Below, piece by piece: positions 13,926 through 20,429 of a stretch of 20,429 nucleotides of DNA. The stretch's first letter is position 1. Each line of letters begins with the position of its first letter. Origin of the DNA: Treponema sp. (GTDB taxonomy: Bacteria > Spirochaetota > Spirochaetia > Treponematales > Breznakiellaceae); the NCBI GenBank assembly GCA_031288815.1, contig JAITQR010000164.1, positions 1 through 20,429 of the forward strand. Direction: 5' to 3'. The translations under genes were made by a program, and so were the position numbers. Below the pieces are notes generated by a model. The model saw only the letters and a program-made list of their open reading frames with translations, did no database searches and had not been told where the DNA came from.

Positions 13926-14570
13926 ATGGGTGATAACGCCGCCGCGCTGGAGGAGATTTCCTCCCTTCTGCAGAGGGGAAAGTCAAAGGACATTGTCCTT
14001 GCCGTTCAAAAGGCCCTGGACGCGGGGATTCCCGCCCAGGATATCCTGGACAAGAGCCTAATCGCCGGAATGAACGTGATTGGCGGGAAATTCAAGCGGG
14101 GAGAGGTCTTTGTCCCCGAAGTTTTGGTGGCCGCCAGGGCCATGAACTACGCCTCCACGGCGCTCAAGCCGGCTTTGCTGAAGGCGGGGATTGAACCGGT
14201 GGGGCAGGCGATTATCTGCACGGTAAAGGGGGATCTCCACGATATCGGGAAGAACCTGGTAAAGATGATGATCGAAGGGAACGGTATCGAAGTGATAGAT
14301 CTGGGGGTGGACTGCGGTGGAGAAAAGGTGGTGGAAGCGCTAAAGAATTCCAGCGCCAAGGTGGTGTGTCTTTCCGCCCTGCTTACCACTACCATGCTGG
14401 CCCAAAAGGATGTCATTAACGCCATCAAAAACGCGGGACTCCGGGACAGGGTAAAGATCATGGTAGGCGGCGCTCCGATAACCCAGAGCTTTGCCGATGA
14501 AATCGGAGCCGACGCCTACACGCCCGACGCGGCCAGCGCCGCCGAGGTGTGCAGACGGTTCTACGCCTGA
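13926..14570 (+). CDS. Corrinoid protein of a methyltransferase system (MtaC/MttC/MtmC type)
   Basis: The 214-residue protein carries a cobalamin that shuttles a methyl group between two methyltransferases. An N-terminal helical cap (1-90, with SLIAGMNVIGGKFKRGEVFVPEVL) is followed by the Rossmann B12-binding domain. The base-off signature DLHDIG is at 103-108, with His105 as the lower cobalt ligand. The SALLTTTM and GGAPITQSFADEIGAD segments that hold the nucleotide tail are intact. The substrate could be a methoxylated aromatic, methanol, a methylamine or a betaine; it is set by the partner enzyme, which is not in this window. GGGGG lies about 6 nt before ATG 13926, so this gene has a normal ribosome binding site. 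The activator gene follows after 11 bp. Confidence 0.93.
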   Translation: MGDNAAALEEISSLLQRGKSKDIVLAVQKALDAGIPAQDILDKSLIAGMNVIGGKFKRGEVFVPEVLVAARAMNYASTALKPALLKAGIEPVGQAIICTVKGDLHDIGKNLVKMMIEGNGIEVIDLGVDCGGEKVVEALKNSSAKVVCLSALLTTTMLAQKDVINAIKNAGLRDRVKIMVGGAPITQSFADEIGADAYTPDAASAAEVCRRFYA

Positions 14571-14581
14571 TCGGCCGGGGG

Positions 14582-16093
14582 ATGATTGTCCGTATTGAGG
14601 GCAGGGATGACTTCCGCGAGGCCGCCGAAGGAGAATCCCTGCTGGATGTTTTAAAACGTTGGGGAGTGTCCGTGGACGCCCCCTGCGGTGGACATGGGCG
14701 TTGCGGCAAATGCCGGGTACGGGTACTGAGCGGTACTTTTACCGGCGAAAGTTCCCCGGCCCTTACCCCGCCGGATTCGGAGAAGGGCTGGGTTCGGGCC
14801 TGCGCCGTGTATCCCGCTTCGGATCTGCTCCTTGCCCTTCCCCGGCGGGAAACCCTTTCCGCCTCCGCTTTCCCCGGCCCGGGGGGAAGGAAGATCCTCC
14901 GGGCCGGATTCGCCATGGACATAGGAACCACCACCCTGTGCGTCCGGCTCCTTGACCTGGATACCGGCGAAAACGTGGACACTTTTTCCGCCCTGAACGA
15001 TCAGAGGATCTACGGCGCCGACGTGATGAGCCGTATCGGCGCCGCCCGGGAGGGGAAAACCGGGGAGCTTTTCAATCGTATCAATACCCAGGCCTCCGGT
15101 ATGATTTCCCTCCTGATAAAAAAATGGAATCCGGAAAAAACGGAGCAGCTCGCGGCGGCGGGAAACACCGCCATGCTTCACCTCTTTGTTAACGCCGATC
15201 CTTCCGCCATGGGCGCCGCCCCCTTTAGGCCGGCCTTTCTGGAGGCCAGAACTTTTCCCGGCTCCGGCCTTTCCCTCCCCGTGGAAACAGTAAAATTGCT
15301 GCCTTCAATTTCCGCCTTTGTGGGGGCCGATATTACCGCCGGGATCGGGGCGACAGGCATGACCGAGGGGGATAAAACCTCCCTGCTGGTCGATATCGGC
15401 ACCAACGGGGAGATGGCTCTGTTTCACCGGGGGAAGCTGTTCTGCTGTTCCGCCGCCGCGGGCCCCGCCTTTGAGGGCGCGGGAATTTCCCGCGGAACCG
15501 GCGGCATAGCGGGGGCGATCAACCGGGTCAGGAAACAGGACGGGAAAATTGTTGTCTCGGTTATCGGCGGGGAGGGCGGGGCGGAGACCGCCCCCTTGGG
15601 AATCTGCGGTTCCGGCCTGGTGGACGCTGTCGCCCTTATGCTGGAGGAGGGCCTGGTGGACGAGACCGGCGCTTTTACCGATGAGGATGCGGAATCGTTC
15701 CCCCTCGCGGAGGGAATAGCCCTTACCAGGGCCGATATCAGGCAGTTCCAGCTTGCCAAAAGCGCCATCCTTTCGGGAATAAAGATACTCTGCAAAACCG
15801 CGGGGCTTGCGCCTTCCGCCGTGGAGCGGGTATATGTGGCCGGCGGCCTCGGCTTCCATATCGGCATGGACAGCGCGGTAAGAACCGGCCTTTTACCCTC
15901 CTGCTTCCGGGATCGGACTTCCGTCTGCGGGAACACCAGCCTTGAGGGAGCCTCCCGCTGCCTGCGCGACGCCGGGTTTTTCTCCCGCTGTGCCGACATC
16001 GCCGCCATGGGCGGCACGGTTGAGCTGGCCGCCGATCCCTCCTTTATGGACGAATTTACCGAAAACATGCTGTTCCCGGCGGAGGACGGATAA
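14582..16093 (+). CDS. Reductive activator of corrinoid proteins: 2Fe-2S ferredoxin plus ASKHA domain (RACo-like)
   Basis: The 503-residue protein restores corrinoid proteins whose cobalt has oxidised to Co(II), using ATP. The N-terminal ferredoxin domain carries the cluster cysteines C35-x5-C41-x2-C44 and C74. The ASKHA-type ATPase domain has two phosphate-binding motifs, DIGTTT (113-118) and LLVDIGTNGEM near 275-285, and the glycine-rich GICGSGLVDAV and YVAGGLGFHIG segments. RACo-type proteins are often 600 or more residues; this one is short between the ferredoxin and ASKHA domains. The gene directly follows the corrinoid gene, its natural substrate. ATG 14582 is chosen over 14549, which would overlap that gene; GGGGG adjoins the start codon, closer than ideal. 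Confidence 0.92.
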   Translation: MIVRIEGRDDFREAAEGESLLDVLKRWGVSVDAPCGGHGRCGKCRVRVLSGTFTGESSPALTPPDSEKGWVRACAVYPASDLLLALPRRETLSASAFPGPGGRKILRAGFAMDIGTTTLCVRLLDLDTGENVDTFSALNDQRIYGADVMSRIGAAREGKTGELFNRINTQASGMISLLIKKWNPEKTEQLAAAGNTAMLHLFVNADPSAMGAAPFRPAFLEARTFPGSGLSLPVETVKLLPSISAFVGADITAGIGATGMTEGDKTSLLVDIGTNGEMALFHRGKLFCCSAAAGPAFEGAGISRGTGGIAGAINRVRKQDGKIVVSVIGGEGGAETAPLGICGSGLVDAVALMLEEGLVDETGAFTDEDAESFPLAEGIALTRADIRQFQLAKSAILSGIKILCKTAGLAPSAVERVYVAGGLGFHIGMDSAVRTGLLPSCFRDRTSVCGNTSLEGASRCLRDAGFFSRCADIAAMGGTVELAADPSFMDEFTENMLFPAEDG

Positions 16094-16119
16094 GCGGATC
16101 AACAGTATCTTTGTTCGGG

Positions 16120-16923
16120 CTATTCGACCGTCTCTTGAATTATCCGCTCGGCGTTTTCGTGGAGGATAAGTTCCCGCTCGGCTTCCGAAAGATCCAGATC
16201 AAGGAAATCTTTCAGGCAGCGGGCGGGGTTCCACATGGGATAGTCGGAGCCGAAGAGGAAACGTTCCGCGCCGTAGACGCGGATAAGTTCCCGGGCCCGT
16301 TTCTTCCCCAAAAAGGGGAGGGAGCTTGAGACATCGAAATAACAGAAACGCTGTTGGAAATACTCAAGGGCCAGATCGAAGATGGACCAGCCGCCGAAGT
16401 GGGCCGCCACCGCGACCAGTTTGGGGAAAGCGTCCAGGACTTTCGCGAGCCGCGAGGGATGGGAATAACCGTAACGGTAATCCCCGGCGTGAAACACCAC
16501 CGGAAATTTCCCCTCCAGAAGGGCATAGAGATCCATCATTTTTCCGTTGTCAATGTCGATCCGCTGCATGTCGTGGTGGAATTTAACACCCCGCAGGCCC
16601 AGGCCGGCGAAACGCCCGATTTCGGCTTCCGGGTTCTCCATGTCCGGGTGAAGGGCGCCGAACCCGATCAGCTCCGGATTTTCGGCGCATACCGAGGCGA
16701 TATAGTTATTGATGCTCCCCACCTGGGCCGGCACGGCGGCGGCGGAAAAAACCACAAAACGGTCTATGCCGCCCTCCCCGCCCGTTCCCTTCCCGGAGCT
16801 TTCAAGCAGGCCCTTTACCGTGCCGTCCCCTTCCATGGGGAGGGTGTAAAAAGCGCCGATGTTTTCCACCGCCTTGGCGGCGATCTTGTCGGGGTAGATA
16901 TGGGTATGAAAATCAATAACCAT
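16120..16923 (-). CDS. Metal-dependent amidohydrolase (Amidohydro-rel/ACMSD-like family)
   Basis: The 267-residue TIM-barrel hydrolase or decarboxylase has the metal-site motifs in order: DFHTH (4-8), a His in VVFHAGDY, a His in VAAHFGGW, and the catalytic Asp in FGSDYPMWNP. This set is typical of amidohydrolase family 2, which includes ACMSD, resorcylate decarboxylase and various aryl-acid hydrolases. The substrate cannot be read from the sequence. The gene faces the corrinoid activator tail to tail (26 bp apart), so it is not in that operon; a link to aromatic metabolism is only a possibility. It is divergent from the AddB-like gene. ATG 16923 is preceded by a perfect TATAAT 6 nt upstream; a longer form from 16962 would contain the promoter. 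Confidence 0.88.
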   Translation of the reverse strand: MVIDFHTHIYPDKIAAKAVENIGAFYTLPMEGDGTVKGLLESSGKGTGGEGGIDRFVVFSAAAVPAQVGSINNYIASVCAENPELIGFGALHPDMENPEAEIGRFAGLGLRGVKFHHDMQRIDIDNGKMMDLYALLEGKFPVVFHAGDYRYGYSHPSRLAKVLDAFPKLVAVAAHFGGWSIFDLALEYFQQRFCYFDVSSSLPFLGKKRARELIRVYGAERFLFGSDYPMWNPARCLKDFLDLDLSEAERELILHENAERIIQETVE

Positions 16924-16958
16924 GGGGGCATTATAGCGAAAGGGGAGGGAGCTTACAA
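16924..16958 (-). promoter_or_regulatory. Promoter of the amidohydrolase gene, leaderless type
   Basis: On the minus strand TTGTAA (16958-16953), a 17-bp spacer, a perfect TATAAT (16935-16930) and GCCCCC (6 nt) precede ATG 16923. No Shine-Dalgarno sequence fits. Its -35 overlaps that of the divergent AddB-like gene. Confidence 0.7.
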
Positions 16959-16986
16959 TCACTGAAAGAATGTGTATAATCGGCCG
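16952..16986 (+). promoter_or_regulatory. Promoter of the AddAB-like operon, leaderless type
   Basis: CTTACA (16952-16957, 4 of 6), a 17-bp spacer, a perfect TATAAT (16975-16980) and CGGCCG (6 nt) precede ATG 16987. The -35 occupies the same base pairs as the -35 of the divergent amidohydrolase promoter. Confidence 0.7.
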
Positions 16987-19980
16987 ATGGAAGCCAATCC
17001 GGTAGACCGGATCCTCATGGAAAACTGCGGGAATCCCGGGGCGCTTTTTGTTTTTCCTACCGACGTGGCCCTTAACCGCTGGGTGGACCGGCTTCTCAGG
17101 CTGCGGGGCGGCGGGACCGTGGCGATGGAACAGTTCACCGCCTGGGACAGCTTTAAGCAGGAATCCATCCGCTCCCGGATGCAGGACAAAAAAAGCGTCC
17201 CCTCCCTCTTGCGGAAAATCTTTGCCGGCCGTCTTCTGGAGGAAAACGCCGGGGCGGTAAAAACAGGCGGCCCCAAGGCGGCGATCTTCGGTTCCCTGGT
17301 TCCCCCGGAATACTCCGCTTCCGCGTCTTCCTTTGCCCCCTGGCTTTCCCTTATCCTTCCCCAGCTTGGTTCCTGGTTCGAGAAGGTCTCGGGTAAACCG
17401 GCCGCGGCCCTCGCGGAGGAAGATTGGAACAGCCCCGCCTTCGCCGACGGGTACGACCGGGACATCTGCGTCCTTGCCGCCAGGTACAAAAAATTTCTCG
17501 ACGAAAACCGGCTCTTTGAACCGGCCTGGGAGAAGCCGCCGTTTGACGATTCGGGCAGGGAATGTTTTATCTTTTTCCCGGAATGTTTAAGCGATTACTG
17601 CGAATACCGGGGGCTTCTGGAAAAGGCGGAGCACGTAACCATTGTGCCCCTGGCGGAGAGCGGCGCGGCGGAACGGGCTTTCAAGGCCTACTTCCACAGC
17701 AACGCCCGCAGTGAAATTACCGAGGCGGCGCTTTACATCAGAAACCTGGCGGAGAAGGAACAGGTTTCCTGGGATTCCATAGTGGTTTGCGTGCCGGATA
17801 CGGAAGATTACGAACCCTACGTGCTGCGGGAATTCGCGAACCGTAATATTCCCGCGGTCCGCCGGGCGGGGAAAGCCCTGTCCTCCTACCCGGCGGGGCG
17901 GCTCTTTTCCGCCCTGCTGGATTGCCATAGGCGGAACTTTTCTTTCCAGGCGGTTTCCAACCTGCTCCTGAACGGACATCTGCCCTGGAAAAACCGAGAG
18001 ATTATCGATCAGCTGGTGGATTTCGGCCTCAGAAACAACTGCCTCTGCTCCTGGGTAGAGGGAGGCAAAAAGGAAGACGTGTGGCTCGACGCCTTTGCCT
18101 CCCTTTCTGGCCGGGGGGAAACCCTGGCCCGCGATTTTTACCGGGATCTGAAAAGCTCGGTAGAAAAACTGTGCGGGGCGCCCTCCTTCGCCGAGATCAG
18201 AAAGCGTTACTTTGCCTTCCGGGAGCGTTTCCTTGATGTGGCCGAATGTCTTCCCGAAACCGACACGATCCTTTCCCGCTGTGTTTCCGAACTTCTCCGG
18301 CTTGTGGAAATAGAAGAATCATTCCCCGGTATAAAGGCGCCGGATCCCTGCCGTTTCTTTGTGGAGCATCTGGACGAAACCAGGTACCTGCCCCAGGAAA
18401 ACTCATCGGGGGTGTCCATCCTCCCCTACCGTACCGCGGCCCCCGCGCCCTTCCAGTGCCACATCGTGCTGGGCTCAAGCCAGGAGAATCTTTCGGAAGT
18501 TTTCCCCCGCCTCGCCTTTCTTCCCCGGATCAAAAAAGAAAAACTGGGGATTACGGACATCGACGCCTCGAAGGTTTTTATCGATCTCCACAAGCTGAAC
18601 TCCGGGAGGCCCGCCGTCTTCTTCTGTTCCCAGGAATCCTTCTCCGGCTTCGCCATCCCCCACGCGGGCCTGGAACTGAGCGGCAAGGCCCGGATACGTT
18701 ACGGGGATTCGGAAACCGGCGCCTTTGCCCCGGATCTTTTTGACATGGAGCGTCGCTTTCTTTCCGAACCGGGCGGCCCGCCGGATTTTCCCCTCCACGA
18801 AGTTCAGGCGGAAGGCTTCCGGGCCTTCGCGGAGCGGCGGCGGACGCGGCTTGGCGGAGCGCCCCCGGCGGGAGAAGGGGCCGGCCCCGGCGGGGAAACC
18901 GGTTCCGGCGGCGAAACCCGGCCCTCCGGCATGGGCGGACGGATCTTCGCGGATCTTGCCCGGAAACGCTACGGGGGGAGCGGGGACTTTCAGGGGAAAC
19001 TCCGGGTGTCGGCCACCGCCATGGAGCCCTATTTCCGCTGCGCCGCCGAGTGGCTCTTCGCCCGGATCCTCAGGCTGGAAAGCGTCCGTATGGAAACATC
19101 CCTGATGGCGGAAAACATCATGGGTTCCCTGTACCACGCCATTCTGAACCGCTTCTTCAATTCGGTTCGGGAAAGGGGCGGCCTTCTCGCCCCGCCCGAG
19201 GGGGAGGATCTTCCCGGCCCCTACCGGGATCTCCTTGCCTTATCCGCGGCGGAGGTTTTCGACGGACTCCCCCGGCTCCCCGGTGAAACCCGGCCCCTCA
19301 GCGCCCTTACGGTCCGTTTCCTCAGGGCGGGGAAAGACGCGGCGCTGAAACAGACCGAGCTCCTCCTGGCCGCCCTGCTGCGTTATTTCGGGGGTTTCAG
19401 GGTCGCGGGGAGCGAAACGGTCTACAATCTCGATAGGGGAGACCACTACCTGACGGGAAAAGTGGATTTGCTGTTGATAGACGAAAGGGACGGGGAGGCC
19501 GGCGCGGCGGTCATCGTGGATTTTAAACTCAACTACCTTCCCCGCCGGGCCGACTGCGTGGGCGGGGGGGAACGGGGGCTTCAGAATTTCCAGCTTCCCA
19601 TGTACCTCAGTCTGGCGGAGGGGGCGGGCTGTCCGCCGGTACACGGCGCCCTGTTTTTCAGGATACTCAAAGCCGAACCGAGGGTGATTCTGGGCTCCAT
19701 CCGGGACGGCCTGGACGGTACGGAAAAACCGGGCAGGGGGGCGATCCTGCGGAAAGGGGCGGAGGGTCCGGAGGACGGGGACGGGGAAGACCGCTTCGCC
19801 GCTATCCTGGCCGAATTCCGGGAAAAGGCCGGACAGTACGCGGAAGAAGCGGGAACCGGGAATTTTTCGGTTTTCAGTACCGGGGAAAAACAGTGTTACC
19901 GCTGCGCCTACCAGCGGATATGCCGGACCCTCTACACGGTGGAAAGGGAGCGGGGACTTATCCGGAGGGAAAACAAATGA
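16987..19980 (+). CDS. addB: AddB-like nuclease subunit (inactive helicase fold plus PD-(D/E)XK nuclease and Fe-S cluster)
   Basis: The 997-residue protein would act with the downstream helicase in resecting double-strand breaks for recombination. The N-terminal two thirds resembles a helicase fold; I see no Walker A motif, as in AddB of some lineages. A Gly/Pro/Glu-rich linker lies near residues 625-650. The C-terminal nuclease shows GKVDLL with Asp827 and VDFK with Asp845 and Lys847, then an NFQLPMYL segment. Cys685 together with C970-x2-C973-x5-C979 matches the four-cysteine iron-sulfur pattern that staples AddB-type nucleases. ATG 16987 stands 6 nt after a perfect -10; a GTG at 16972 would lie within the promoter. 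The gene overlaps the next by 4 bp (ATGA). Confidence 0.8.
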   Translation: MEANPVDRILMENCGNPGALFVFPTDVALNRWVDRLLRLRGGGTVAMEQFTAWDSFKQESIRSRMQDKKSVPSLLRKIFAGRLLEENAGAVKTGGPKAAIFGSLVPPEYSASASSFAPWLSLILPQLGSWFEKVSGKPAAALAEEDWNSPAFADGYDRDICVLAARYKKFLDENRLFEPAWEKPPFDDSGRECFIFFPECLSDYCEYRGLLEKAEHVTIVPLAESGAAERAFKAYFHSNARSEITEAALYIRNLAEKEQVSWDSIVVCVPDTEDYEPYVLREFANRNIPAVRRAGKALSSYPAGRLFSALLDCHRRNFSFQAVSNLLLNGHLPWKNREIIDQLVDFGLRNNCLCSWVEGGKKEDVWLDAFASLSGRGETLARDFYRDLKSSVEKLCGAPSFAEIRKRYFAFRERFLDVAECLPETDTILSRCVSELLRLVEIEESFPGIKAPDPCRFFVEHLDETRYLPQENSSGVSILPYRTAAPAPFQCHIVLGSSQENLSEVFPRLAFLPRIKKEKLGITDIDASKVFIDLHKLNSGRPAVFFCSQESFSGFAIPHAGLELSGKARIRYGDSETGAFAPDLFDMERRFLSEPGGPPDFPLHEVQAEGFRAFAERRRTRLGGAPPAGEGAGPGGETGSGGETRPSGMGGRIFADLARKRYGGSGDFQGKLRVSATAMEPYFRCAAEWLFARILRLESVRMETSLMAENIMGSLYHAILNRFFNSVRERGGLLAPPEGEDLPGPYRDLLALSAAEVFDGLPRLPGETRPLSALTVRFLRAGKDAALKQTELLLAALLRYFGGFRVAGSETVYNLDRGDHYLTGKVDLLLIDERDGEAGAAVIVDFKLNYLPRRADCVGGGERGLQNFQLPMYLSLAEGAGCPPVHGALFFRILKAEPRVILGSIRDGLDGTEKPGRGAILRKGAEGPEDGDGEDRFAAILAEFREKAGQYAEEAGTGNFSVFSTGEKQCYRCAYQRICRTLYTVERERGLIRRENK

Positions 19981-20429
19981 TAGGAACCGCCCCGCTGAAG
20001 AAACTCAATCCCGAACAGGAAAGGGCCGCCTACTGGGAAGAAAACGCCGTGGTCGCCGCCGGCGCGGGTTCCGGCAAGACATCGGTGCTGGCAAGCCGCT
20101 ACCTGTGGCTGATTACCGAAAAAGGCTGCCGTGTCGAGGAGATCCTCACCCTCACCTTTACCCGGAAAGCCGCGGCGGAGATGTACCAGCGGATCCACGC
20201 GGCCTTAGCCGCCGAGGCTCCGGCTGGTGAGGCTCCGGCGGCCGGGACTTCCGCCGGGGACGCCGGGCAAAGGCGGGAGCGGGCCCGGGCGGCGCTGGAG
20301 GACTTCTTCCACGCCCGGATTCAGACCCTGGATTCCTACAGCGCCTATATCGTCAAGCAGGCTTCCACCCGTTACGGCATCCGCCCGGATTTTACCGTGG
20401 ACGAGGAGCGGTGCCGGCAGCTCGCCGGG
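19977..20429 (+). CDS. addA: AddA-like UvrD-family helicase/nuclease, 5' part only
   Basis: The first 151 codons are present and the frame is open to the window edge. Near the N-terminus LNPEQERAA (Q motif) is followed by Walker A AGAGSGKT (28-35), motif Ia LTFTRKAAAEM and RIQTLDSYSAYIV, all typical of superfamily 1A helicases such as AddA and RecB. Such proteins unwind broken DNA ends, and AddA also carries a C-terminal nuclease, which lies outside this window. A near-repeat of GAGGCTCCGGC at about 20214-20238 encodes an Ala/Pro/Gly-rich linker (EAPAGEAPAAG) between motifs Ia and the next block. The start ATG overlaps the AddB-like stop (ATGA), with GGAGGG 7 nt upstream, so expression is coupled and uses a normal ribosome binding site. 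Confidence 0.85.
   Translation, partial: MIGTAPLKKLNPEQERAAYWEENAVVAAGAGSGKTSVLASRYLWLITEKGCRVEEILTLTFTRKAAAEMYQRIHAALAAEAPAGEAPAAGTSAGDAGQRRERARAALEDFFHARIQTLDSYSAYIVKQASTRYGIRPDFTVDEERCRQLAG

Noticed and set aside
1..20429. Mobile elements, CRISPR arrays, tRNA or rRNA genes
   Set aside because: Reading both strands showed no transposase or integrase motifs, no regularly spaced direct repeats, and no tRNA- or rRNA-like sequence.

Overview
This 20.4 kb stretch is gene-dense, GC-rich chromosomal DNA from a bacterium with a murein cell wall. No insertion sequence, integrase, tRNA, rRNA or CRISPR array is visible. The best guess is a spirochaete close to the termite-gut treponemes. Grounds: MurA has Asp in place of the catalytic Cys (known in Borrelia, Chlamydia and mycobacteria), a corrinoid protein sits with its ferredoxin-type activator as in acetogens, and PspA, an Eis-like acetyltransferase and AddAB-like nuclease genes are present. 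This placement is inference from gene content, not a database match.

Layout. 44-277: short exported protein, convergent with a MinD/ParA-type ATPase gene (274-1419, minus) that is translationally coupled to a small membrane-protein gene (1419-1865, minus). Divergent from these run an Eis-like acetyltransferase (2090-3289), an S41 processing protease (3326-4816), rsmE (4955-5770) and an overlapping WecG/TagA-like glycosyltransferase (5749-6576). A TrmJ-like tRNA methyltransferase (6573-7343, minus) is divergent from a STAS/zinc-ribbon protein (7476-8027) and pspA (8080-8781). A 310-bp AT-rich gap follows, with two exact DnaA boxes in a 19-bp direct repeat. Next come two overlapping membrane genes (9093-10007 and 9994-11778) with LptF/LptG-like 3+3 topology; the second carries a helical-repeat insertion. 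murA lies on minus (11802-13076). A DUF2284 metal protein (13256-13792), a corrinoid protein (13926-14570) and an ASKHA/ferredoxin corrinoid activator (14582-16093) form a corrinoid module without a methyltransferase. An amidohydrolase (16120-16923, minus) is divergent from an AddB-like nuclease (16987-19980), which overlaps an AddA-like helicase gene that runs off the window.

The most striking signal is regulatory. In nearly every gene that begins a transcription unit, a -10-like hexamer ends exactly 6 nt before the start codon, usually with a -35-like hexamer 17 bp further upstream, and there is no convincing Shine-Dalgarno sequence. The predicted transcript would start at or within a base or two of the A of the start codon, so these genes look leaderless. 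Most operon-internal genes, and the STAS gene, which has a normal leader, have purine-rich ribosome binding sites instead. Several start codons were chosen on this basis. Genes are packed tightly, and two convergent pairs overlap at their stop codons.
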